The translations under genes were made by a program, and so were the position numbers. A DNA stretch of 64,000 nt from assembly GCA_963575745.1 (NCBI GenBank), contig CAUYUJ010008069.1, forward strand, positions 179,501-243,500, given 5' to 3'. The notes under the pieces were generated by a model. That model saw only the letters and a program-made list of their open reading frames with translations, was not told the DNA's origin and did not search any database. Source of the stretch: Prorocentrum cordatum. Lineage: Eukaryota; Sar; Dinophyceae; Prorocentrales; Prorocentraceae. Of the stretch, positions 10,626 to 22,042 are shown piece by piece. Each line of letters starts with the position of its first letter. Within the stretch, counting starts at the first letter, position 1.

Positions 10626-11660
10626 AAGAACTTCAGGCATGGCAGCGATGCGACTGGCGAGGCGACGGCGAGTGCCCGCTCTTGGCCAGGGCAGGATGGG
10701 GGGCAAGGCTCGCCGGCCCTGCCGGCCCACAGGGCAGCAGCGGGCCGGTCGACGGGCCCCAGACGGCGCAGAGGGCGGAGCTGACGGCCGCCGTGCACGC
10801 GGTGAGCCTCGCAGCAGGCCCCGTCGAGGTGATGACCGACTCGCGGTTCGTCAGCAACGGGGTCGCGGCGCTCCGGGCGGGGGCGCCCCCGGCGGAGTGG
10901 GCGCACGCGGAGATCAGGGAGTCGCTGGCCCCGTGCTGCCAGACTGGGCACCTGGGAGCGAGATGGGTCAATGGGCATCTCGACGCGGCCAGCGCCAGGG
11001 CCCGAGGAATGGCTGAAAAGGACCGCCTTGGGAACGTCGCCTCTGACCGGCTGGCGGGCGCAGCCGCGCGCGCGCGCGGCCCCCGCCGCCCCCCCTGCTC
11101 GCCGGGCGGGGCAACCGACTGCGCGCCCTGGGCATCGCGCAGCGGCTGCTGGCAGAGGTGGAGCTGGCGGCGCCGAAAGTGAACCGCAGCGCCGGCGGCG
11201 TGGCCCCTCGGGCGGGCAGACCGCAGCGCCGGCGCCGCGGCCGGCGGGGCGTGCTCGGCGCGCAGCCAGGGTTGCCGCCGCAGGGCCCAGCGGCCGGAGC
11301 TGCCGCAGCACCGGCGCCGCCAGGCAGTGCGCGCGGCGGCGACAGCAGGGCCCGCTGCGCCGCTCTGTTCGCGGGGCAGGCTTGGCAGCTGCGCGCCGCC
11401 GCTCAGGGCCCCGGCTGGGCGGCCTGCCTTCGCAGCGGGGCCTCCGCGCCCGCGTGGCCGCGGCTGGCGGCGACGCCGTGTGCGGGCTGGGCCGCCGCGC
11501 TGCCGCCGCGGGCGGCGGCCCTGCTGCTCGCGCCCACGGTCTGGGCGGGCGGCCGCGAGGCCGATTGGCGCGCGGCGCTGCGCGGGCGCCTGGTGCAGCG
11601 CCCGGGGCCCGGGGCCGCCGGACTAATTCGTAATTCAGGCGGCCTGCGCGTCGGCCGCGC
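10626..11660 (+). pseudogene. Nested LINE fragment with RNase H
   Basis: RNase H-like sequence in the wrong place for Copia: DGECPLLARAGWGA, then QTAQRAELTAAVHAV (Glu codon 10,778), EVMTDSRFVSNG (Asp codon 10,838), GARWVNGHLD and DRLGNVASDRLA. A very GC-rich Ala/Arg segment to 11,640 follows, resembling LINE tails after RNase H. A run of about 20 C sits at 11,669-11,690. Order and style suggest a truncated LINE inserted into the LTR element. The insertion limits are inferred. Confidence 0.6.
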
Positions 11661-11777
11661 GCTGCCCCGCCCCCCCCCCCCCCCCCCCCTCCTCGACTCG
11701 ACCGCTGCTCTCTGCCGCTGGGCTTCTTCGATGGGTAAAAAAGTGCAGCGGCGCCCTCCTTCCCAGGGGGGCGCTTT

Positions 11778-12692
11778 GTGGAGGCCCTGACACGCGCGGC
11801 CCCAGGCTGCGCGCCACCCCTGTTCGCCAGGCCAATCGTGGGGGAGCTCGGCGTGGTGACGGACTACAAGAGTAAGCGGGCATGCCGGGATGGAGATGTC
11901 AAGCGGCCCCCACTGCGTCAGCAGTCGGCGAAGGGGCACTTCGTGATCAACGTGCTGGAGAGTTGTGACAGAAGCGTGAAAGAGCGCGCCGACCACGCAC
12001 TCTTGCCACATAATATGTTAGACCATGTCCGAGTACAGCACCCGATCAGCCCCTGCACCATCCTGGGCGACGAGGTGTTACCATGTGAGGGAGCAGTGGA
12101 TTGCATTGGAGCCATGGTGGAGATCGGCACCAAGACGGATCAGAAAGACGGCAACGACAGATCGGCCAAGGACCTCACCCCGAAGCAGCTCAAGACATGC
12201 CAAGACGCCGTGGACTCAGCCTACGGGGAGAAACAACGCGGTCTGGACAGAGCTCGAGAGATCTATCCAGCCAAGCGGAAGGTCTGGGAGGTCTACGGCG
12301 GCCAGTCTCAATTCACAGAAGAATTACGACGACGCGCGCGCCGGGCGCGGACGTCTGGCATGCGCAACGGCTGGGACTTCAGCAAGGTCAGCGCCTCAGA
12401 AAAGAACCTCAAGCTGATCGACGAGGAGGGGCCAGACGACGCATGGTTATGCCCCGAGTGCACACCGCGGTCGCTCATGCAGGAGATCAGCTATAAGACG
12501 GACACCAACAGAGAGCAGCTTCGAGAGCGACGCCGAGAGCACCGCGACACGCGCCTTATGATCTGCAAGATGATCTACCTGAAGCAGCGCACCAACGGCC
12601 GACGCGCGCGCCTGGGGCAGCCGTCTACGGCAAGAAACTGGAAGACGAGAGCCCCAACGATCTCCCAGGCCATCGCGTTCTCTCCGGTCAGT
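11778..12692 (+). pseudogene. Copia pol segment between protease and integrase
   Basis: A single open frame of 306 codons. It has KGHFVINVLE near residue 52, a Lys/Asp-rich middle, then KVWEVYGGQSQFTEELRR, the GWDFSKVSASEKNLKLIDEE block, and a final block around KRTNGRRARLGQPS. I know this arrangement (W-x-V-F/Y-G...GWDF...D-x-P-D-x-x-W) as a standard part of dinoflagellate Copia polyproteins; its biochemical role is unknown. The frame ends at a TGA (12,696). The protein continues in another frame from 12,693 (QCMTGLGMPGEG), so one frameshift separates this piece from the integrase. Confidence 0.7.
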
Positions 12693-12694
12693 GC

Positions 12695-13975
12695 ATGACC
12701 GGACTGGGGATGCCAGGTGAAGGGCCCGCTCGCGAGAGGACTGGGTTCCGCGCCGCGCGACGAGGGCTAGCAAAGGGACTCCGCGGCTTTCAGTGCGACG
12801 GCTCGCACCAACGTGCCCACTTGGAAGGAAAGATGCCTGGGGCTAACCTACGCTGGGCGGGGTTCGCCGAGAACTACGTGCCGCAGCTTGCCAGCATCCT
12901 GAGCGACCTGTTGGGCCAGGCCTGCGTGACGGACGAGGTGTTTGACGCGCTGGGGCTGGAGGCGGACGAGGGCCCAGTAGAGTTCGTTCACTACACCTCG
13001 GCGGACATCAACGACGAGAACGCGAATCACATCTACGCCAACAGGATTTTAAAGAGCGAGTTCGGCCAGGGCGCGCTCGTGCGCGCGGAGCGGCTCCACT
13101 GGAACCCGGGCCGCCCCAGCGCGGAGACTTTCGTGCGCATGTTGACGGCCGCGAGCGCGCGCGAGGAGGGCGTCGCCTGTGCTGGGCGCCGCGCGCGCTC
13201 GACCTGTGCCGAGCGACGCAAGGCACCCCAACCGCTGAAGACGGCACCGACGACCTGGAAGAAGTTTAAAGAGGCGCTCTACCAAGACTTGTTCGAGTTC
13301 AAATTGCGCGTGGGCGCGGCGAAGATCGCTCGCGCGTTGGACGGGGCGCGCTGTTTCCAGGGGGGCAAGATCGCGGCTTGAGAGACGACGGGCGAGGCGA
13401 TCAAGTCCATCGATAAGGCCTGGATCCGACGCTACGGCGCGCCCAAGAGGCTCGTCGTGGACGAGCGCGGAGGAGCATGCACTCAGGAGATGCTCGACTA
13501 GGCCAGCAAACAAAACATCGAGATGAAGATGGCCCCGGGCGAGGCACATCACGTGCTCGGACCCATCGAGCGCGCCCATCAGGTACTACAGACGCTGGAG
13601 CTCTGGTTCGAGGAGACCGGTCTCGAGCGCACAATCAATAACCTGAAGACGGCGCTAGACTGCGCACCATCCCAGATCAACCGAATGATGCACCGCAAGG
13701 GCTATAGTCCGTCGCAGTGGGTCGTGGGCCACAACCGGGAGCTCAATGACTCATTGTCCGCCGACGCGCTGCACGCGCCGGCGTCGGAGGCTTGCCCAGA
13801 GGACGAGGACTTCCAGCAGGTGGTGCAGCATCGCGCTGTAGCGGACACCGCCTTCGCCAAGGCGGACGCGACGGAGCGCCTGCACAAGGTCTTCCTGCGC
13901 AAGCGGCGAGACAGGCGCGACTCGGTCAGCGTCGGCGAGCTACGCTACTGCTGGCGTGACCGAGTAGCGAGCTGA
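12695..13975 (+). pseudogene. Copia integrase (DDE) with two stops
   Basis: The same frame runs through 1,281 bp with TGA at 13,379 and TAG at 13,499. The N-terminal part holds FQCDGSHQRAHLEGKMPG and GFAENYVPQLASIL. The catalytic triad is visible: QDLFEF (Asp codon 13,286), VVDERGG (Asp codon 13,460) and GPIERAHQVL (Glu codon 13,568). The spacing is D-x57-D-x35-E, as expected of a retroviral-type integrase. Downstream is a basic region (FLRKRRDRRD) and, past the stop, an SH3-like tail (RWRGPATVVLREDG). The RT that normally follows is missing. Confidence 0.8.
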
Positions 13976-14084
13976 CTCCAGAAGTCTCGCTGGAGGGGCC
14001 CAGCTACGGTGGTTCTACGCGAGGATGGAGAGAACGGCCAGCCCAAGGTCCAAGGTGCGTTGGATCACGCACGGCGGCAGCTTA

Positions 14085-14737
14085 CAACGGCGTAGCCCCG
14101 ACCAGATCTGCCCGAGCGCGGAGACCGTCGACGCGTGCCAGCTCTCCCTCAAGATATGCGACGACCCCGACAAGGTGGGTTTCGTGTGCATGACGGACGC
14201 GGCGCGGGCGGTCCGGAGGGGCGGCAGCTCGCAAGGCGGGTGCCTAATCCTGGCAACTCACAAGGACGTGCTCAACGGCAAGACCGTCGTGTACTCGGCG
14301 GTGGACTGGCGCTCATGGAAGCTTCCGAGGGCCAGCAGGTCCTCGATGGTAAATGAACCGCAAGTGCTGCAGGCGGGGTGGACGCGATGGAGTATGTCAA
14401 GGTGCGCTGCAGCCTGATGCTCAACGGCGCCATGCAGGTGCGGGGCCGGAGCGCGCTCGCGGTGGGCGCCAAGGCCTTCTGCGACGCCGCGCAGAAGCCC
14501 CGCGTGGGCAACTTCGACGACGAGAGGACGGGCGTCGAGGTGCAGGTGCTGAAGGGGCGTGCGACGGCGAGCGCCGCGGGCTTGCACTGGGCCAGCTCGG
14601 AGCGACAGCTCGCCGATGGTTTTGCGGAGTTGGCGGCTCGACAGCCACTGGCAGATCGATTTAGGACTGGAACAATAAGCTTGAACTTCGACGATAAGTT
14701 CCAGGCAGCCAAGAAGACGACGGCCAAGGGCCGATAG
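14085..14737 (+). pseudogene. Copia RNase H relic
   Basis: Two frame segments. 14,130-14,372: VGFVCMTDAARAVRRGG, SSQGGCLILATH, DWRSWKLPRASRSS, corresponding to the D-A-x-W...SQGG...W-R-S...R-S-S signature of Copia RNase H. 14,378-14,737: AVGAKAFCDAAQK, DERTGVEVQVLK, LHWASSERQLADGFAEL. The Asp of the usual VTDA motif is Gly here (AVGA), so a catalytic residue is lost as well as the frame. It joins integrase with almost no gap, which is the evidence that RT was deleted. Confidence 0.75.
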
Positions 14738-15443
14738 GCCGAGGCCCAGTGATTCGCAACTTCGAGACCGAGCCGGGCAGCAGCAGCAGCAGCAGCAGCC
14801 CTGGCGGTGTTTGCCGAGACGACCAAGGCCAGCAAGGCGGCAGCCTACTCGGCGAAGGAGGACATCGGCATGGTGAGTTTCGCGCGGCAAGACAGCCCGA
14901 AGATCGCGATCAGCACGCCACTCTGGGTGGTGATGAAAACGATGACGACACTATCTGTGGTGATCGCGATCGCGGTTGAAGCGCGCTGGAGAAAGTGCCG
15001 CGACAAGGCACAGGAGGCACATAACAATCCAGGACCTCTCCCTGACACGACGGCCGAGACCAAGAAGAAGACGACGAGGAAGACCTGCTACACGGGCGTG
15101 ATGGGCCAGGTCACATACAGTGGAATTGGACAGCCAAGCGGAGGGGCATCACACCACCAGACCCAGGGTTTCGCGCGGGCCTACGAGGCGACCCGCGAGT
15201 ACTGGAGGGACGGTCGTCCCCACGGTGATTGAGGCATCTTCTTGCTTTTTGTTACGGTCCTTTTCTGTTTTTCCTTCCTCTCGTTCCCGCCTGCCGCCCA
15301 TCGTAAGCAGAGGCGATGCGTGCAGCGGCTGCTGGTCACATCCACAGCCGCTCATGAGCTAGACAGGACATAGTGTTGCTTGAGGTTTTCCCGGTGCTGA
15401 GGTGAACGTGCATAGCGAAGTTTCGTTTCTTATTTCACCAATT
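14738..15443 (+). other. 3' internal region of the Copia element
   Basis: Contains a short CAG run (14,778-14,801) and an open frame 14,807-15,232 with one hydrophobic segment (TPLWVVMKTMTTLSVVIAIAV). Such tails follow RNase H in some dinoflagellate Copia elements; function is unknown. 15,233-15,443 is T-rich non-coding sequence. No convincing polypurine tract lies next to the 3' LTR. Confidence 0.4.
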
Positions 15444-15718
15444 TGATTTTTACTCCATAGAGAACGGCGTTCCGGAGGATTTCTGAGGCTTCTGACTGAA
15501 TGTTGTTGGATTCCCTTTCCCCATCCAGCACAGCAGGCAGCATGATAGCATCATGAGGAGCTCAAGAGGCCTCTCGTGCAGTCAAGAGGGTTTCGCTTCC
15601 CTTCACCCCGGCAGGCAGAGCCATAGTTTGGTATAAGGGCGAGGAGAAGTTGCGCAAGAGGTCTGACACTTCGATTCGATACGGTCGAAGACCTATAGAG
15701 CTTCGATACTGATTGACA
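15444..15718 (+). repeat. 3' LTR
   Basis: Starts TGATTTTTACTCCATA and ends CTGATTGACA. It aligns along its length with 9,030-9,327 apart from a ~23-bp gap. See the 5' LTR for shared blocks. Confidence 0.85.
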
Positions 15719-18700
15719 GGAAGGGGTGTGGCGGGCAAGCCTCTATTCCGCTCAGCCTATCCAACCTCTCAGACTCCTTAGTCGCCGCAATACCGTCCAA
15801 GGACGCTCTCAACAAACGCAACCTGACCAAAGAAGCTCGGCGCTGTGCAAAAAAAACGTTCGAACATTCTCGGCCAATCTGCGCACTTGTTTGCTGCATT
15901 CCCTGCACGCTCGTGCGCAATGAGGTTGCCAACCGCAAGGTTCCGAACACTCTTAACAGACGGGTGAGGCCATGATGAATGCAGGATGCGTGACGTGGGC
16001 CATCGGGTTACAATCTCCGCACGCATTTCCTTCCTAGGCAGGGGTGTGGAGGTGGAAGAGGCAAAGACGAAGAAGGAGCGGCAGGAATAGGAGGACGAGG
16101 AGGAGGAGGAGCTGACCAGGACGAGGAATTGGAGGTGGAGGAGCCCCCCGCCCCCCCTCTCGGTCGATCTTCGGAGGAGGATAGGAGAAGGGCACGCAAG
16201 CACGCCCCAGGCGAGGTCGCCCTCCGCATTCGAGGCCCCAGGGTATTCGCCCTACTGAGAGCCTGGGACTGCGCGCCGGGTGGCGAGTTGCGCCCTCGCT
16301 CTGCTCCTCCTTGACGTCCTCGTCGCCGTCGTCGTCGTCGTCGTTCTCCCTGTTCTCATCGTTTTTGTCTTCCTGGTCGTCCTCGTCCTCGTCCTCTCCA
16401 GAGCGCCGTGCATGATGCCGCTGAGACGGGGCAGGCAGGTGAGGCTTGCCTGCACGATTTGTCTCCACGGTTGCGCTTCACCTTCTCGTCCTCGTCTTCG
16501 TCCTGGTCCTCCTTGTCCTCGTCTTCTTCCTCCGTCTTCTCACGGTATGAACCTGGCAGTCACGGCAGGGGCAGCGCTTCGAAAAATCGCCGATGTTGTG
16601 GCGCTGCCGCTTAGTTCAAGCAGGTTTCCAGCGCGGCGTTACCGTGGTGAGAGGCATGTTCCATGGGTGCGCCTTAATGTACAATCTCGCCCGCCAGTGG
16701 CAATTCATGGGACAGGGATCCTCCGGTTAGTCGGGAGCGGGAGGATGGGGAAACAGAAGGTGGGGGTCACGGAACGACAGGGAATGAAAGGGAGTGAGTG
16801 TGGGTTGGGAGCCGAGCCCCTCCGCCGACCGCTCGTTCGGCTCTCCTTCTTCATCTCGGGCCGACGTGTTGGCAGGGGGCCCTGCGCTTCAGAGATCTCT
16901 CGACTGCGCGAGGTTGCGATCCTTCGCGACGGCCCCGAGTGCGGAATGTCCGAGGGGCTTTGTCGCTGGGACCGGGGGCGCCAAGTGATGCGACGGGGCA
17001 GATGGCCGTCGGATCCCGAACACTACGCATATCGCCGGGTTTTGATCACCTTTCGTCGCGGCACGCAAGGGCCTCGAATGACACAGTTTGAGCGCTGGCG
17101 TTTGCAGCGCTGCAAGACATGCAGCAGGCGGCCGTCGGATACTGGCCTTTGCCTTATGCAAATTAGAAGGCGAACAAGCAGACGGAGGAGCGGACGTGAC
17201 GAATTATTGGGCACCTGGCCTGCGTCATGGCCTTTGGAGGACTCCTTGGGGCCTCTCGCCCTGATCTCTCCGCAGAGCGTCTGTGTGTTTACGATGTGTG
17301 GCCGAGCGGCTACCGGTGCGAGCGCCAGCGTGGACCCTCCTTGCAAATTGTGTTGTCGAGCAGCAGCAGGGCCTGTTTCGTCTGCCCACCTGGCGGCGGC
17401 AGGGGGTCTGAGCTCAGGTGCGCGTGTGTTTGGGTCTGAGCTCAGGTGCGCGTGTGTTTGGGTCGCTTTAAATTTTAGTCTCTCTCTCTCCGCTGGACCC
17501 GAGTCTTCTCTCTCGAGGCGGGGGGGCGCCAGCCGCCAACGGCGCCATGCGGGCCCGCGGCATCCGCGATCGGCGCTAGCAGCGGCTGCCCCGCCGACGG
17601 CCGCCGGGCGCCCGAAAGCCACACAAGGTGGCGCCCAGGGGACAAGGCAGAGGGTGTGGATTGCTCGTGGGGTGGGGTGGGGGGGGCACCATGTCCGCAT
17701 CCACAGCCTCGCGATCTGGACCCCATGGATACGTCGTCGGCTCTGCGGGGATGCCCCGCGCGGAACGTATCCATTGCATCGCATATCCGTGGGAATGCAT
17801 CTCCGTGGGATCGCGTATTCATGAGATCGCGCGTCGGCATCCAAACGTTCGTCGCTCGCGAATACGGGATATGAGGTGGAATACGCTGGCTTTCGGGACA
17901 GGTGGGGTCGGGCACGGGTTGGCGGGAACATGAGAAGGCTTGAGTGCAGCCGAGCCCCGCTCTCTTGTATGCCGTGGCAGGGGATGTGCCATTCTGCTGG
18001 CGATTACAGCCCAGGCCCATGCCGAGGGTGCGAGATCGCCCTCCCGGCAGGAAGTTTTTCCCACTGACAACGGGATGTAGGAAGACCTCGGGGCATTCAT
18101 GCCGACTCGAAGCTGCCCCCACTGCTTTCTTATTGTAAGGGTTCGTGCTCGCAGCATTTGAGGAGGGGAGCTGAGCACAGAAAGTTGGACGATTGGAGGT
18201 TCGGGATGTGAAAGCCGTCTGCGAGGCGGCCACCCCGCACTGGCAACCCGGGCTTCGCGTCTTGGGCGGTGTGCGATGTGCGTGCGAAATTGTGCGTGTC
18301 GTAGGCCTCCCTAAGGCCCTTGGGGCTCTGGCGGCGGGTTGGATGCCCGTCTCCTACTGCTGCTCCCGCTCCTCCAGCGGGCGGTCTGTTGGGGTCTCCC
18401 GCTTTGCCACATGGTGTCCGTTATAGTGTCGTACGCCCATTGGCCTTCTGTGGCGTTCTGTCGCAGCTTCGCTAAAATTAAATAGTAAAGCCAGCGCGTA
18501 AAACCACAGCTAGATCCAAAGCTAAAGTTTTCAGCCAAAGCCGATGCTAAAGCGGAGGCCTGAATCAAATGTGAAAGTGACGTCAAAGCCAGAGCCAGAG
18601 CAAACGGCCTCTCGCGGCAGCGCTCGCTGCGCCGTCGGATGCGCCCGGCAAAGCCCAGGAGGCGTTGTCTGGAAGGGGGGGGGGTACAGGCAACGCTCCA

Positions 18701-20515
18701 AGGGGTCCAGCGGAGCGGCGACCGCGGAGTTGGAAGCACTGAAATGGTACACCGCCACCGGTTGCCGCCGTAGGGCGGGTTTCTGCGGGATGTATTCGGA
18801 GTGCGACCCCGAGGCACCAATTGATCAAGGCGGCGGTTGTAAAAACATGTGCGTTCTGATTTCGCGCAGGCGAGGGAGGGGAATGTTCGGCCAGGAGAGC
18901 CGTCGATTTGAGCCAAATGCGAGGAGGGAGACTGGAACCTCTAATGCCTTGAAGACGCAGAGTATGAGACATGTGGCACTCTCCGCCCTCCTCCGCGCCA
19001 GTGGCGCGCCCGAGAGGCATCCGTCACGAGCGCCTCGTCCACGAAGGAGCCATAGCTGCAGGTAGCGTGGTTGGCAGGCGCCAGCGAGCCGCCGCGCGGT
19101 CCTGGCCCTGACCTGCTGGTGCGCGGGGGGCGCGGGGGGCGGGGGGCGGCAAGTTGCGGAACTCTGGCTTATTTTATTCAGGAAACCGTAGGGTGGTGGG
19201 GCCAGTGTCTGGACCCTCCAGATAGATTGATCGTCGGCCTTCTCCTCACTTCTCCTCTTCACCACCCCCGTGCGTGTCTGCGCCCGTCTCTGCGCCACGG
19301 TCAGCTGTGGGAGGCAGGCCCTCTCAGAATTCTGAAAGCCAGGATTGGGACGGATGCAGCTGGTGGACACGTGGCCTCTCAAAGTACGCAAGCCCATTCT
19401 CAAAGGTTCAGGAGTCTGTACGGGAGGCACTTTCATTCCAATTGATGATCACGATCTTGGCCAAGTGAGTCGCTGGGGGGTATTTTCGCAGTCACGGGAG
19501 AGCAAGGCCTTGTCCAGCGCAGCCGAAAAGAATCGCAGACAGCGTCAGTACAGCTTGTATTGATATCCCCCCCCATCCAACACGCCAGAAGTGTGGGCAT
19601 CCTGTTGTGGGACATTGGGCAGGCGATGCTGACACGTCACCTCCTCTCGGCGCCCCTTTCACTCTCGCTTCTCCATCGTTGCGTCGAGGACCTGCAGGAT
19701 GCTGGGAGAGCATGGAAGACCACGGGGGGCGGGGTCAAAGCTCAATGCAGCTCGGGACCCAGCAGCGTCCGAAATGGCAGTCCATAGTTCCAAGTTGACC
19801 AGTGAAGGTCTCATTCGATTCGACTCCACTCAGTGCGTAAAGAGCAGCCCCACTTGGCCACTGCCTGCTTCGATCTCTGCGGCGCCGTGGTGCACACGAT
19901 GGCTTATCTTCGGTACCTGGGACACTTGGCTGCTTACGCTCCCCTCCTCCTGCTTCGTGAACCCTGCGCGCTGCCACGTCCACAGGCCTCCTCGCAGTCT
20001 GGCCCACTGCCTTGGCGGTCCTGTTATGTTATCGTTGACGGCAGGGACGGCATCGATAGTTATTTGAGTGCATTTCCCGCGTCAGAGCTTGCCTCGGTAG
20101 GGGTCCTAGCGGATTCATATGGTTAGGTTCGGATTGTCGCCGATTTTCGCTGCACGCCCGGGGGCCCGGGTGCCGGGGGTGCCCGGGGCCCGGGTGCCCG
20201 GGGGGGGGCCCTAGCATCAACAACCGCAAGATCTTACGGGGGCCGTAGATTATCCGGGCTTTTTCTGACATTTATGGGTGGTACCGTCGAACGCCTCAGA
20301 TGGAGCATTCTTAGATCAACTTGAGGGAGGAATGGAAGGAAGTATTCTATTGAGTATTGTGTAAGGCAGAGAAGTATTCAGATCGAGCAATTGTGGAAGG
20401 GAGAGAAGTATTCAGATGGAGTAGTTGTGGAAAGGGGAGGGGTATTCGTCATCAGAATCAGCACCATCATCGTAGCCGCTTTTTGTTCTCAAGCATATGA
20501 AGGGCCCTGTTAACA
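15719..20515. other. Long region without a recognisable gene
   Basis: Holds low-complexity segments: GGA-rich 16,040-16,150 and CGTCCT/CGTCGT-rich 16,300-16,540, which creates a Val/Leu-rich frame. A 28-bp tandem duplication lies at about 17,408-17,463 (TCTGAGCTCAGGTGCGCGTG, then TGTTTGGG, twice). An AAAGCC-rich stretch lies at 18,480-18,610, and a G/C palindromic patch (GGGGCCCGGGTGCC) at 20,160-20,210. A + strand frame of 173 codons at 18,544-19,065 is open, but nothing in it is recognisable. Confidence 0.5.
20471..20496 (+). other. Weak spliced-leader-like sequence
   Basis: TCGTAGCCGCTTTTTGTTCT, then CAAG, resembles the dinoflagellate leader CGTAGCCATTTTGGCTCAAG with several changes and two extra bases. 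It is followed two bases later by ATATGAAGG. It could be a diverged relic or chance. Confidence 0.2.
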
Positions 20516-21126
<611 letters not shown>

Positions 21127-21142
21127 CTAATATCCAGTCTTG

Positions 21143-21280
21143 CTCTGGAGGGAAACGTGGCCTACGGCAGAGGCTGGCAGCTGATAAACCTGAAGGTAAT
21201 CCGACAGTACCTGAAGGTAATCCGACAGTACCTGGAGGGAAACGTGGCCTGCGCCAGAGGCTGACAGCTGATCAACCTGC
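21143..21280. repeat. Imperfect direct duplication
   Basis: CTGGAGGGAAACGTGGCCTA at about 21,147 returns as CTGGAGGGAAACGTGGCCTG at about 21,233, each followed by a CAGAGGCTG/CAGCTGAT stretch. Between them the 21-bp phrase around CTGAAGGTAATCCGACAG occurs twice in tandem. Confidence 0.8.
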
Positions 21281-21302
21281 TCCATATCCTCGTTCTTTAC
21301 CA

Positions 21303-22042
21303 TTGTACCGCTCGCTGAAGCGAGACTGGGGGTCTGGAATCCTCAGATCATCGCGGGTACAGGAATACTCACACGGCGCCCGTGAGCAAGGCGTTGCTGG
21401 ACTGGATCGTTTGGCTGACGCTGGGGCGCGCGGTGATCGCCCTGGGAATCTACTTCGTGATCTCAAAAGAATCTTCGGCTGGCCTAGAGGATGTGCGCCG
21501 ATCAGTTGGATAAAATTGCCGACCAAACGAGGGCCGTCCACGCCGCATGCAGTTTTATGGCCACACGTGTTCTTCAAACATATGTTCATTGAAAGGTTGG
21601 ATATGTTTCAACAACGCTTATGCGGCCCCGGAGGCTCTTGCAAACACTTGTGGGAAGGAATGTATGATTCGACGTTCGTGCGGCGGCACCCGAAGCTCCC
21701 TCGAACAGAATGGCGCAGGACGATCCCGCTTGGTTTCCACGCTGATGATGGAGGGCTCAATAAACACGACTCGTTGTTTGGACTGTCGTGGAACAGTCTT
21801 GCTACAACAGGGGCGTCGTCGGTGCAGTCTCGTGTCCTCTTCTCGGGAATCAGAAAATCAGACATGGTACCCGAGACACTTTACATGCTGAGGTTTTTTT
21901 TTCTCGGAGCGTAAACATTCTTCCCACAGGAGAAACGCCAATGACGGATTGGCAGAACAGCGATATGTCTGATGGCGGCCTCCCACTAGCCGATGGCTGG
22001 AGAGGTCAGGTCGCCCAAGTTCCGGGCGACTGGCAGTTTTTC
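21303..22042 (+). CDS. Transposase-like dinoflagellate gene, block 1
   Basis: First coding block of a family I recognise from dinoflagellate gene models, unnamed and not searched here. Motifs: SWIKLPTKRG, PHVFFKHMF, RHPKLPRTEWRRTIPLGFHA, DDGGL, DSLFGLSWNSL, GIRKSDMVPETL. After a frame change at the T-run 21,894-21,902 it continues ILPTGETPMTDWQNSD and RGQVAQVPGDWQF. The HADDGG Asp, VDILRALDLG in block 2 and YSGEELVG in block 3 could be the D, D and E of a DDE-type transposase; that is inference. The true start is unclear, since the first ATG at 21,303 may lie inside an exon. The T-run shift may be an indel or a sequence error. The block ends where the family-A element begins. Confidence 0.6.

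Larger units (their letters stand above)
9030..15718 (+). mobile_element. Degenerate Copia-type LTR retrotransposon
   Basis: Direct LTRs (9,030-9,327 and 15,444-15,718) bracket a primer-binding site, gag, a broken zinc knuckle and protease remnant, a dinoflagellate-specific pol segment, DDE integrase and RNase H, in that order. The RT between integrase and RNase H is absent. A LINE RNase H fragment lies within the protease-to-integrase interval. Stops and frameshifts are scattered through every domain, and the LTRs differ at roughly a quarter of positions by eye, so the copy is old. No clear target-site duplication was seen: AAGTC precedes the 5' LTR and GGAAG follows the 3' LTR. Confidence 0.85.

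Noticed and set aside
9030-15718. Endogenous virus
   Set aside because: Domain order and integrase/RNase H type fit Copia retrotransposons; there is no envelope-like gene.
16280-17824. 514-codon + strand ORF
   Set aside because: The first part is CGTCCT-repeat derived Val/Leu and the rest lacks coding features; minus-strand frames are equally open.
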